Shown here: in pieces, positions 34,433 to 45,514 of the stretch
Position numbering within the stretch: the stretch's first letter is position 1
How the letters are laid out: every line of letters starts with the position of its first letter
Assembly: GCA_002917075.1 (NCBI GenBank)
Contig: NTMA01000018.1
Coordinates: 1-64,000 of the forward strand
Source: Hawksworthiomyces lignivorus
Taxonomy: Eukaryota; Ascomycota; Sordariomycetes; Ophiostomatales; Ophiostomataceae
Length of the DNA: 64,000 nucleotides
Direction of reading: 5' to 3'
Position numbers and translations under genes: made by a program
Notes under the pieces: generated by a model
Told to the model about the DNA's origin: nothing
The model's input: only the letters and a program-made list of their open reading frames with translations
The model's database searches: none

Positions 34433-35539
34433 TAGATGTGAATAGTTTGGTCTTTATTTCTTTGCAGGCTGAGGGTATTGCTTTATATCTACAAAACTAC
34501 ATCTCCCTTGGGGGTGGGCCAGAATGGCATTAAAGCATATGTAGTAGTCGCGGTATATAGATGCAATAATCATTGCAGATGGAGCTCTTTTCGGCAAGTG
34601 TCCTTTGAATGTTGCCGAGGGGGGCATATCTGAGCTAAGTGGCACTTCCATGTACTCCAGTTACTATAACCTGTTTTTTTTGGAGTTCCATTTGACACCG
34701 TAGTATTTTATGGTTTTGTCTACCTAGGAGGCTATGTAGAGGGACAGAGGTGTAGTTTAATTAGCCGAGGTAAGCATTTTTATAAATGTAATGATATACA
34801 TGACAGTTAAAATACTTGCGTTTGTTGATCTTCCGGTATCAAGGAACAGTACGAGTCACAAGAAACATATCCAACGACAGTTGTACAGGTAGTTGTATAT
34901 GCCTGTACTAAAATATTGACTAGGTAGATTAATCGGCCACCAGTCTTGATCGACGGTCGCCAGTCTCTCTATTCGTAATATGAAATTAATCTCAATACGA
35001 TAGGAAGTACATTTATATCCAAGTCATGTTCAATGCAAAGATTCTTCGGTAATAATTTTGCTCATGCCGCGGTGGTATATGTAGAAAAATGACCTTTGAT
35101 ATGAGACTTCATGGTTGAAAATCCCAAACAAGGCCCTGACGGTCACATTATTTGCTTGGGAAACCCACAATAGCTCTGGGTTTACGATCCAGAGTACTAC
35201 AAATACATTGTGCCATTCAGAGGAGCAGCCACTCGCCATCTCAAAGCCGCCTTTGTCGTCTACGTTATGGCCAGTCATATTTCATCGAGCTGCTGCATAC
35301 TAGCTATCTGCGAGAGTACTAATCCACAGCCTGACGTCTAGAAATCATATTACCATGATCCAGCGCTAGATGAATACAAGATTCCCGCCTTTTCCTTAAC
35401 GAGGAAGGAACACAAAACTAAGATACCAAGCCTAGCTCTGCTACACATGCATAGCTGCAGGATGTGTATCCATTCAGCCGAGATGCACGCAGAGCCTCTC
35501 ACACAGATAGTGGACAAGAACATTTATCCCTATATTCAT
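34433..35539. other. Intergenic region, no gene recognised
   Basis: AT-rich, with only short ORFs such as 35030-35303 on both strands. The last part may hold a degraded 5' end of the esterase relic, but no recognisable N-terminal domain (for example an HGGG oxyanion motif) was found. Confidence 0.45.
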
Positions 35540-35935
35540 CGTCATCTATAACCTGGCTCCAGAGGACAATGACAGGTCTCTCGTTGGAGGCCATTACGCT
35601 GCTCTTCTCTGGCTCCAGCGCACGGCAGAAGAGCACCATATCGAACCTGCGCGTATAGCTATCAATGGAGAAAGCGCCGGAAAAGGGTCGGCAGCCGGTG
35701 TGACCATATTACTGGGGGACCACAGCTTTAAGTCTCCACTGACTCAGCAAATTCCCATCTACTCCATGTTGGATGGCCGTATGATGGAGGTCGACGTGGC
35801 TGTGGAACCGTTTATATTTTAGATAACATACGGCAACGCAGTCAACTGGACGGCTGTATTAAGTGAAGACAAGGACGGAGGCTTGAGGCAGATAAGGGAT
35901 TTTAAGGCCTTCTCTATCGAGAAGTTAGTGGATTG
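35540..35935 (+). pseudogene. Alpha/beta-hydrolase (esterase/lipase, hormone-sensitive-lipase type) relic
   Basis: One frame reads IVIYNLAPEDN, then YAALLWLQRTAEEH, then IEPARIAINGESAG, then TILLGD and IPIYSMLDGRM. These are the order and motifs of alpha/beta hydrolase fold-3 enzymes, with the nucleophile elbow GESAG. A TAG stop at 35820-35822 falls where the family commonly has Trp after a Pro-Phe-Ile/Leu segment (TGG to TAG), and the frame continues (ITYGNAVNWTAVL). No N-terminal third or start codon is recognisable. It is therefore a broken fragment. It lies between the Baeyer-Villiger monooxygenase and the NmrA-like gene, where a hydrolase acting on the monooxygenase ester product would make sense. 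Confidence 0.7.
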
Positions 35936-36422
35936 AACATTTTCCAGAATGAAACGGTGGCTTATACGGCCCGACGGCTAGCAGCAAATGTGGAGATAAA
36001 GATTCATATTGTCCCTGGACTTCATGTATTTGTGATTTTCAGACTAAATATTATACTCGCTAAGGTGACAAAGAAGAGTCAATTAAGCGCAATTATCCCG
36101 ACTTAAAATACCTGGCCATATAAAATTCACAGCGTTTCAAAACTTCATCCTCTATTCTTAGAAATAAAAATGTTTATCAACAAAGCAACTGGCGTATAAC
36201 ACAGTTAGCAACGTGTACAGGAAAACAACAAAAAGAAATAAGGTAAATTACGCAATGGACTCTAGTATTTCGAATGAATATGGAAAGTAAAGAGACGACC
36301 CAACATAGATATGTAAATGTTCGGCGTGAGCGTATCCACACTAGCAACCAACAGTTTAATGACAGTAATTTGATATGACGTTAAGTATAGCTCTGATTGG
36401 AGGCCGCGAAAATTCTTCTTTC

Positions 36423-37627
36423 TCATTTTTCCAACGGAAAATCTCGGTTTGTGTATGTGGCTACACCATTTCCATCAAGTACTTTCTGAATGTAGTCCAC
36501 AAATTTTGTGTATTTGAAATCAGGATATAATTCTTTCGCATTAAGATATCCAAGGTACGCGGCGCTGTTTGGCAAATTGTCTCCACGTAACCACACGCTA
36601 TACGGGTACTGTGAAACCACAAGTGTGAACATAGTCGAAAGTTTCGGTTCTTCCCCATATTGCTGCTCCATTTTCGTGATTATAGTCTTGATCTCCTTCT
36701 CGGTAACCTAAATATAATAAATTAGAATAAATATTATAAATATCATGAAAATGATAGAAGCAAGAAACTTTAATGAATAACGAGGAAAATTAAGCTTACT
36801 CGATTTCTAGTCAAGCTCTCTCCACTGGCCTCTTCCAAGTGGCTGAAAATCTCTTCCTGGGTCCATATTTCATTATAGGCGAATATGTATTTGTTCAATG
36901 TTCTGGGGTCGGATATGATGCGGGCGGTATATCTCCCAATGTCTCTCAAGTCGGTAAGGCTGGACGGGGAATTTCCCAGCCCCGCAATCTGGGTCACAGG
37001 ATACGTGACTGCGTAGTCAATCTTGCCAGATGGGAGTCTTGGAATAGATCCCTGGTACCACCACCCGACATCAATAATCGTGTAAGGAAGGTATATCTTT
37101 TTAATGTGATTTATAACTTTCTCTTTCTAGGGAAATATAAGTTAGGTTTTTCTATTGAATCCGAACCATGCTAGAGGGGTGGGAGAGACTGTGCTGCGTA
37201 CAACTTCTCTTAACAGCATTACTCCAGTTGGAGGGCAAACAGGACCAAAGGCGTTTGAAACAAATCGCTTTACACCTGCGACCTTTGCAGCATCGGCCAA
37301 TTTGATCTGTATGCCAGGGTTGAATGGATCGGTCGTGCAAATCACGACGTCCTGTCCCTGAAGAGCATTTACAACATCCTCACTAGGGCCATCTAGCTCA
37401 AGTGGAACAACAGCAACACCCTTCTTGGAAAGATCCTTAACTTCTGGTTTGTCGATTGACGCGGTACGTACTGCTGCTGTCAAAACCTATAAGTATTAAT
37501 TGTCAGTGAGCTATCCATACCGGAATAACCGGACTGGGTGACTGACGAAGCCAACGGGCGAGTCTAGTAGTCCATTTACAATGGACTGGCCTGTCTCGCC
37601 AGATGCACCGACAATAAGCACTTTCAT
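36423..37627 (-). CDS. NmrA-like / isoflavone-reductase-like NAD(P)-binding protein
   Basis: Four exons by inspection, 37627-37547, 37486-37205, 37126-36800 and 36707-36423, with introns of 60, 78 and 92 bp, all phase 0. The product is 324 aa, the normal length. The N-terminus MKVLIVGASGETGQS holds the GXXGXXG dinucleotide-binding loop. Further family features are QDVVICTT, a KLADAAKVAGVKRFV helix-strand pair, FGPVCPP, and DVGWWYQGS in exon 3. These atypical short-chain dehydrogenases reduce small molecules or act as redox sensors in fungi. It is divergent to the dehydrogenase at 38225, with 597 bp between their starts, so the two may share a promoter. Exon 2 ends at a weak GTTGTA donor, the least certain junction. 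The substrate is unknown. Confidence 0.85.
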
Positions 37628-38224
37628 TTTTATTCCGTATATGCTGGAATGCTCGATTGGTTTGAAAACTAAATTCACTAACACATTTAGAGCCTTCTCC
37701 GCCTTTTATGTGCAGACGCTGACGCTGAAAAGCCAGCCCGCACCCATTAGTAGCTAGAAATGCGTAGAATGTCCGGTGTAGTCCTGTTAAACCGAGTTCA
37801 TATGCGCCCAGCTCTTTATAATATACTGGAGAAACATGGAATAAATTGGTTCCATGCTCTTCGGTCGCGACTTATCTCAGGTAACGCAACTACTAGCCAC
37901 AAGGTATGATCGAACCAAAGAGAATATTTGTTGCCGAGGCTATGCGAAGCGAAAGCAGTCACCGAGGGCAGGCTTATGACCTAACCATTGTGTCTTCTCA
38001 TGTTGTGGCAATCCGATCAGCCCAATTTCAAAAAAAAAAAAAAAAGTACTTATTGAAATAACCAGGTGTACGTTGATAGAGCTTTACGATAGGCAACGAA
38101 TTTCGATGTGTTTTTAAACCAACACAATTCAGAACTTAAACACAAAATCAGAGACATCCTCATTTGGTTCAACAGAGAAAAGGAGAAACACCCAGAAGAC
38201 TGCAGTGGCTTGCAATAGAAAAAT
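37628..38224. promoter_or_regulatory. Divergent intergenic region between NmrA-like gene and dehydrogenase
   Basis: 597 bp separate two divergently transcribed enzyme genes, so it probably contains both promoters. It holds a poly-A run near 38029. No specific transcription-factor site could be assigned with confidence. Confidence 0.45.
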
Positions 38225-39319
38225 ATGACGACGATGCAAGTCGGCAAAGTTGCAGTCTTTACTCGAGCAGGCCAGCCCATCACCATTTCTGAAGAAGGAG
38301 TTCAGCAACCAGCATCAGATGAAATATTAGTGCGTGTGTCGATGGCCGGGATCTGTGGCAGCGATGTGCATAGATTAAAAGGAGACATCCCGGCCAAGTC
38401 AAAGGGCGTTTGCTTTGGGCACGAAGTAGTTGGTGTCGTTGAACGTCTTGGGGAGGAAGTAAAGACTGACAGCACAGGGACATATTTAACAGAAGGTGAC
38501 ACAATCTATTGGATGCCATTAACCCCTTGCGGTTATTGCTTTGCATGTAAGACCTCGAACATAATGCAGTGTAAGGATATCAATTGGCCGCCCACTGCCG
38601 GACAACCTAATGGAGCGGGTTTCCGGCAGTACGCAACGCTGAACAAAAAATGTGTTTACATTCGAGTGCCTACTGGCGTTCCTCCAGAAAACGTTATCAC
38701 ATTTGGATGTGGCATGCCAACTGCCTTGAGAGGACTGAAGCAGCTTGGTACAATTGGTCCTTCCGACGATGTTATCATACAAGGCTCAGGGCCTGTTGGA
38801 CTAGCATGCACTCTCTTGGCCAGTCTTGCTGGTGCTCGGTCAGTGATCACGATTGGAGATCCGGATCATCGTTTAGAGGCAGCAGTTTCACTTGGAGCGA
38901 CTTGTATTATTTCTGTGACCAAAACCACGCCGGAAACAAGACTCCAACGAGTCAAAGAGCTTACAGAAGGCAGTGGGGCAAGCATTGTTGTGGAAGCGGC
39001 CGGAACAGCTGCTGCATTTCAAGAGGGCATTGACCTTTTGAGAATGAATGGGAAATACTTGATCCTCGGTCTTTATTCTGGGCAGGCCACAGTTCCTGTT
39101 AATCCAGTGCGTATCAATAATTATAACCTGAAAATTATCGGTAGTTTGGGCCTTGATGTTGGCAGTTATAAGGAAACAGTTGACATAGCGTCAGCACATG
39201 GTACACGGCTGCAGTTTTCAAAGTTAATTACTCATAGATTCCCACTAGATCGCTTGCAGGAGGCTCTTGTTCTCGTCGGGCAGGGGGTACCGATCAAGGC
39301 AGTGATTGTGCCAAATTGA
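38225..39319 (+). CDS. Zinc-dependent medium-chain alcohol/polyol dehydrogenase
   Basis: Single exon, 364 aa, normal family length. Catalytic zinc ligands are visible as Cys44 (GICGSDVH) and His66-Glu67 (GHE). The structural zinc lobe has Cys102, 105, 108 and 116. The NAD(P)-binding loop is GSGPVG (187-192), followed by Asp in IGDPDHR, which favours NAD. The family oxidises secondary alcohols or polyols to ketones; threonine- or sorbitol-dehydrogenase-like members are the nearest by motif. It is cytosolic. It is divergent from the NmrA-like reductase and precedes a P450 on the same strand. In a pathway with the P450 and the Baeyer-Villiger monooxygenase it could supply the ketone; this is inference. 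An alternative start is Met4. Confidence 0.93.
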   Translation: MTTMQVGKVAVFTRAGQPITISEEGVQQPASDEILVRVSMAGICGSDVHRLKGDIPAKSKGVCFGHEVVGVVERLGEEVKTDSTGTYLTEGDTIYWMPLTPCGYCFACKTSNIMQCKDINWPPTAGQPNGAGFRQYATLNKKCVYIRVPTGVPPENVITFGCGMPTALRGLKQLGTIGPSDDVIIQGSGPVGLACTLLASLAGARSVITIGDPDHRLEAAVSLGATCIISVTKTTPETRLQRVKELTEGSGASIVVEAAGTAAAFQEGIDLLRMNGKYLILGLYSGQATVPVNPVRINNYNLKIIGSLGLDVGSYKETVDIASAHGTRLQFSKLITHRFPLDRLQEALVLVGQGVPIKAVIVPN

Positions 39320-40514
39320 CACCGACACTTCTGCAAACATATTTACCATCAGCTTAGTCTCATATGCTGAAGTTAACATTTAAGAAATAGACAGAGTTCA
39401 TTTGATCCTCTATTTTATCAGAGACCTATGGCTCCCCCGGATTAGCCCCAGACTATCCTGGAACTATTTGCCAACTGTATCCAGAAGAGAGGCACTAGAC
39501 TCATACTACGGTGGACGAAGCGCAGCTGGCGCGTTCTAGATCACAGCCCGGACTCAAAGCGTGAAGAGGATCAAGAAGAGGCCATAAGTGAGTTATTACA
39601 TTACACATTCATTCGCTACCATTTTATCCTGTTCATTGGTGTGCACTGAAATCTATTTTTGTACTATTATATGACTAGCACGTACAGCTATTTCTGCTCC
39701 AGGTCAATTCCGTTGAAAAGGAGTAAAGATTACGGAATTAGCTGACAAGTACGATGAGACCTAAACAGAGTTGAGTTAGCTCTTAGCTACCCATAAAATT
39801 AAGTTCACATTATGGGAGAATTCAAATAGCGTTTGCTTTGAGAAAGGTTCCAATATATTGTTTTCTGTTAGGAATACGTGTGGTGTTATAAGTAGATAGA
39901 AATGCGTTCGGAGAGACCAAAGTGAATTGAAGATACTTAAACTTCTCTCCACACTCTTCATTCTCTCTGTAACTTTCTCACTTTTTGGGAGGCTCGGTTA
40001 ATAGACTGCGGAGAAGTATATTTAAAGATCGATGTAAGCTTGATATGTTAACGGACGTCGAGTAGCTCGGTACGTGATACCTCTTGGCTTAGACATTCGC
40101 AAACGAATGACCGCCAATATTGATGACCAACAGCAGGGTTAACAGCTCCCTTCCAATGGCGTTCCAACCCAGTGGCAAGCTGAAGAGAGCGAAGAAGGGC
40201 GCCGAGTGTCGATGTTACAGTGAGAGGCAGGGACACACAGCAACAAATATGAGCACATTTATTTAAGTAGCCGAGGACATTATGACGCCTCCTCGGCCAC
40301 CAATTTTTCATGTCTCAGCCAATATCGGTCTCAAACTAATACAACCGTGGTTTTTGCATATAAGTCAATAGAAGGTCGTCTGAAATATCTATTACCAAGG
40401 GCAAGTTTGATTGTCTAGAAAATATATGGATCACACTCTTTAAAGTCGTGGGGTATTTACGCGGACCCGGACATTATCGTATACTTGGACAGACGCTTGT
40501 TTCATGTCATCACC
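39320..40514. other. Intergenic region, no gene recognised
   Basis: Between the dehydrogenase and the P450. Short ORFs only (for example 40048-40311 on the minus strand) and no motif was found. A stretch around 39430-39600 has protein-like composition in two frames but could not be assigned to a family. Confidence 0.4.
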
Positions 40515-42250
40515 ATGACGTCTATCCAGGAGGCCTTTGCCCGCCAAATCGGTTGGGCTTACTCTTTAGGTGCATTCACTCTCCTAGTCAGTTCCCTCCA
40601 CCACCGCAGAACCCATTTCTAGCAGATAAAATCTAATTCGGTCTTCCTTTATTCAGGTGCCATGCTACCTCCTAGCCACCTTTGTTTACAACCTATTTCT
40701 TCATCCGCTCCGAAAATACCCAGGCCCAATACTTTGGGCAGTTTCAAACGTGCCCTTGTCATACGCCTGGATGTCCGGTCGCGGGCATAAGAAGATATTG
40801 GAGTTGCATCTTAAATACGGAGAAATTGTTCGCGTAGCTCCTAACCAGCTCAGCTTTGGCTATCCCGAAGCTTGGGAGGAAATCATGGGCCATCGCAAGC
40901 GAGGCCAGGACGAAAATGGCAAAGATCCTGAATTTTGGAGAGAAGATATCTTGACCGTTGTTGGAAGTGACCGCGAGAGACACAACCGTCTCAGAAAAAT
41001 CATCTCCCATAGTTTTTCCGCCCAGGCTATGCTGGAGCAGCAACCACACTTACAACGTTACGTCTCCTTACTGATTGACAGACTCAAAACAGCTGCTGCT
41101 GGAGGCCAGGCGCAGGAAATGACAGGTTGGTACAATTGGGCAACATTTGATATGATTGGCGACTTGTCTTTTGGGGAGCCATTTGGCTGCTTGGAAAATG
41201 CGCATTATCATCCCTGGGTAAAACTCATCTTTAAGCACTTGCAGGGTATTGCGATTGGCACAGCGCTCATAAGATACCCTTATGCCAATGCCCTTATCAA
41301 GCTTATGACTCCGAAAAAAATCAAGGAAGACATCAAAACGCACAGACAATTCACGGATGCCCAAGTAGCTAAACGTCTGTCCTACACGGAGTCTAGGCCT
41401 GATTTTGCAGAGTCCATGGTAAAAGCGCTCAGGAAATCAGTGGGTCAGCTTAATCCATTCCAAGCGGCTTCGTGTCTAATTTGTTTCTAGCAAATTTCTC
41501 AACAAGAGATCGTCGCCAACACCCATATGCTGATTGTCGCTGGGTCCGAGACAACTGCAACTGCCTTATCTGGTGCGACTTACCTGCTAGCTACTCATAA
41601 AGAAGTCAGGGACAAGATAGACAAAGAATTACGAGCGAATTTCACGAACGAAGACGAGATTGATCTTCTAAGTGTACAAAAGTTGTACTATTTGATAGCT
41701 GCAGTGCATGAGGCGCTCCGCATATTTCCACCTGTGCCTTCTGCTATCCCTCGCAAAGCACCTCCCAATGGAACCACGATCCGCGGAGAATACATCCCAC
41801 CCAACGTATGTCTGCTCGGAAGTTTTCTTTCTGGTGATATGCTGACGTTTACTGCACAGACAATACTAGATATCTGGCAATGGGCCATGTTTCACAACCC
41901 AAATGTCTTTAAAGATCCTGAAGAATATGTCCCAGAACGTTGGCTAGGGGACCCCAAATATGACAGTGATAAGAAGGCAGCATTGCAGCCTTTTTCTGTT
42001 GGCCCTCGCAATTGCGTAGGGAAAAAGTAGGTGCCTCGTCTTCAACATAACGGCGTTCATCCTTCACATACTAAAATGGTACAGTCTCGCGTACGCAGAA
42101 ATACGGTTGATTCTAGCTAGGCTCTTATGGAACTTCGATCTTGAACTGGATTCTCGTAGCGAGGGATGGCTAGACAAGAATGTACTCAATTTTCTCTGGG
42201 ACAAGCCAGCTCTATATATTCGCCTGATCCCGAAAACCATTCCAAACTGA
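40515..42250 (+). CDS. Cytochrome P450 monooxygenase, five exons
   Basis: Exons 40515-40586, 40657-41418, 41491-41805, 41860-42026 and 42085-42250 give 493 aa. Exon 2 could end at 41439 instead, using a GTGGGT donor, which adds seven residues. An N-terminal membrane anchor spans the exon 1/2 junction and is followed by a Pro-rich hinge (LRKYPGP). The I-helix has AGSETT (295-300), the K-helix EALR (352-355), then PERW, and the heme loop FSVGPRNCVG with Cys435. After the last intron the sequence runs on as NLAYAEIRLILARLLW, the usual form. The family anchors in the ER and hydroxylates small lipophilic substrates. Overall form resembles P450s of fungal secondary metabolism. The first intron has a GTCAGT donor like those of the HET gene. 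The substrate is unknown. Confidence 0.92.
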
Positions 42251-42758
42251 AGAATAAGGCACGAGGCATAGTGCTATATAATCGCTGTTATATCTTCCAT
42301 AGATTCCACACTGAAGCTGATGAGCGGGAAAAAAATTGCAATTCGACATGTCTGAGGGTATTTTATTAAGTAACAGTACCTGAAGTCCATAACAGATAAG
42401 ACACGCAATAAAACAACCTTCCCCTGTTTTGGGAAGATAACCAAGTGCCATCTCCATAAAGAAAATAAATAGTTATTACGGTGGCATGAAGACTTAACAC
42501 TTCTCTAACGTCAAAATAACCTCCATTATTAACACTCTCGGTGCGTCACTACTATCTCTAGGTCCGCCTACATTAGGCTCAACGCTACGCCTTTCATTGA
42601 CTTATTTTGTAACCTTCCTATATACCTAGGTAGGTAATAACGGAACAAAATACCTTGAAATTTTTCTTATAAGTGGTCACTAGGCTTTTTTTTAATTTTA
42701 TAAAAAGTGCTCCGATTTTTTTTTCTCCGTCACAAACTTAGCCTTATGCTTTTAACGA
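42251..42758. other. Intergenic region, no gene recognised
   Basis: AT-rich 3' flank of the P450 and end of the degraded gene on the other strand. Contains TAGGTAGGTAATA-like and poly-T simple sequence. Confidence 0.4.
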
Positions 42759-44226
42759 TTAATCTCGATCAGTGACCAGGAGCCCGCCTGCCTCTTCTAT
42801 TGTCATATAAAGTTTATGTAAAGCTTTTTCGGCATTCAGTTGAGAATGATAGCTATGTAAATTTGTCGCCTTCACTCGTTCCGGGTATTGCAATTTACTT
42901 TGACGACGAACTTTATCCATAACCTTCATTATAGCAATCGTTTCGTCCGAGCCCAATGCTTTCTCTGTTTTCTACCCTGAATGACAGCAAACCCTGCCTC
43001 GTCAGCTTCCAAAACATACCCTGGCCTTCTCTTTCTGGGTTCATGGGACTTAGAAATCCATTATACCGCCCACTTCCTTTTCCAGGACCTGGCTTAGGCC
43101 ACGGTCTCTCCTCGGCGGCACCATTTTAGTATTAGTTTTGTCTTCTTGGGATTCTGTGCCGCAGAGAAGAGTTGCAGCTCGCCTAGGTCGCCTTGAATAC
43201 GCACATAAGGTTGAAGGTCGTTTCTAAAAGTACCAACGCGGATTGAAGTGGTGGCTATAGCATGTGCATTGCCACCAGCTGATGATTCTCGATGAAAGTT
43301 AAGAAGCACCATGGTTGTTTCATGTACAGACACGTGCTTGTACTGCCATCTCTCAATAAATGCGATCGTAGACTTAGGGCCTGTCAGCTTGTCACATACC
43401 TTGGTCATAGAAGACAACACGGTTAGCGCTTGATTTTGTGGTTTGCAACCCGAGTCTCTCGAGCCACTCCTTCTCCGAAAATATGCCAATTTCCACTAAC
43501 AACGGAACAAAGCCTCTCACAAAGGCTTTACTAACCTCGGCCGCAACGGAGCCGGGAAACAACAGGGGTCCAGGCCGCATGATCAATAGAATTTCGATAT
43601 CATTGACATCCTTCTTGCTTTTTTCCACGTCCTATCTCTTGGAGGCACTGAAGGCTTTATAGAGATGAGATCATCCCGAGTTGCCCAAGACAGCGCATCG
43701 GGCCCGACTGCGTCCAAGGATACGTCTTGGGCGTAAATCCTATCTACATGTTTATTTAGTACCAAATATTGCCTCAAATGTATAGAACCAAACTTACTAC
43801 CTTAATATTGAGGAGATCCACGGCCGTCACAGCTCTAGAAGTGGGAGACCGATATATTACTCTATATACGGTTTCGAAGTTTGTCGTAAAACAACGGTCT
43901 ACCCGAGGGAGCTTTCGCTTAAGTTCGGAAGACAATAGGCCGACACCGAAGAAAATATCGACATTCTATAGTGACGGTTTGATTAATATAGGTACAAAAT
44001 AAGACAATACGGCTACTTTTTTACTTACGTTAGTAATCCGATAACGCGTGAAATTGATTACGCTTAAGCCACCAACAACAGCCACGCCCATGTGGACAGC
44101 CTTGGCTCCAACGATCTTCTTCACAACGGCGAAGACAGCGACAATCGCTTCTGTGACGATCCCGTATTTGTCCATCTTTGGGATGAAAGTAGTGATGATA
44201 GTGATGGTGGTGATGCCTCGGTTCAA
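42759..44226 (-). pseudogene. Decayed fungal hypothetical gene (several frameshifts)
   Basis: Fragments in order on the minus strand form one protein-like series. The first exon is 44226 to about 44029 (hydrophobic helix, ends RYRITN at a GTAAGT donor). The next exon begins near 43965 (NVDIFFGVGLL ... VYRVIYRSPTS ... VDLLNIK). A block follows with IYAQDVSLDAVGPDALSWA (about 43733), then IMRPGPLLFPGSVA ... VVFYDQ, then GPKSTIAFIERWQYKHVSVHETT, and finally MDKVRRQSKLQYPERV near 42915. Frame changes without a usable intron occur near 43630 (A-rich run) and near 43395, and the junction near 43735 has no phase-compatible acceptor. It looks like a member of a fungal family I know only as hypothetical, once intact and now broken. 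The exact boundaries are uncertain. Confidence 0.55.
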
Positions 44227-45514
44227 CTGTCGCTTCTACTACTACTGTTAGAGTACCAAGTCTCGATAAATCTCAAGTATTAACTTGTCAAGATTACCGT
44301 ATATATTTAATGACTTAAAGATACGTTATCAATTATAAAAAACTTGAATCTAATACAAAGATTCAAAACAAAGTATAGAGATAGAAGTAAGTGAAGGTCA
44401 ATCTTACCGAGATTTATCGTGCGCGGTTGGTTGTTTGTGGAAGATGTATTGTCGGTACAGAAGTGCTTGAATATAACGTGAAAGATCAAGACCAATAGAT
44501 GGAAGTCAGTCTCGTATAACTAGAGTTGAGTCAGTTCTGAAGCTGATTTGAAGAAAGTTCGATTCCGCAATATAGGACTAAACATCTAAATACAAGGTAA
44601 TTCACAGGATGAACGTGATATGAGTTTTGAAAAGATTTCTTTCTTCTGTTAGTTTTCTATGTTACCTATTTCTACATACTCATACCCGGTTATCCGGAGC
44701 AATAATATATTCATAGTCATTCCTCTTCCAATTACTGCTTTCTTTTGTGTGTGTGTATTTCTACATAATCACATACACCCTTATTAGATATCAAAGTCTG
44801 GATAGTGACTATGACCTGGAAAGTTCCTAACTAACGGCTTATACAATTTCACCATTTGGCCATGTCCAGGTCAGACTGCCCAACCTGCATTGCAGTCCAA
44901 TAGTTATTTATAGTGCGGGACGATGGCCCGTAGTGGTAGGGATGAAGCAGAATGGAGCCACCAAAATTTCGAAGTACAGCAACTAAGTAGGTCACAGCAG
45001 GAGCAACACAGGGACGGCACATGTATGAGCCGGCCTGCGTACGGAACAGGAAATTTTGAATGACAGGATTCGTCTTTTATATTAGGCTGTTATACGCATT
45101 GCGAAATGAGCAAAGCTGAAGTCGAGGTGGCTTTCAGAAGTGTTTGGTAGGGAAAAGATATAAGAATTGTATTCATGGGGGAATATTTCAAACTTTTTTG
45201 ATGGAAGGGTGTTGTTGCTCCTTACACAGATGTCGAATACCTGCCCAAGAAAGGAAACGTTGAGAAGTACCCGTACATTCTGCTTTGTACAAGATATGTT
45301 TCCTGACGATATCGACAATACTAGTAGTATTACTTCGAGTTCTCAGCGAAGCTGGTCGCTAGGGCTATTCCGCGGAAAAATTCTCTAACCTGAACATACT
45401 CTAGTACTCTACACTTAGCGTCTAGTTGAAGTAGCAAACGCCTATCTAAGCATCGGATTACGCAACTATGAACTGATGAGTCTTATCTGGAGATTGTAGA
45501 ATCAATAAACCATT
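44227..45514. other. Intergenic region, no gene recognised
   Basis: AT-rich. Around 45104-45138 there is a word (AAAGCTGAAGTCGAGG, then GGCTTTCAGAAG) that recurs near 50368-50392 upstream of the neighbouring gene. No gene is recognised. Confidence 0.4.

Noticed and set aside
44540..44570. GTTCGATTCC word resembling a tRNA B box
   Set aside because: No A box or cloverleaf could be drawn at the right distance.
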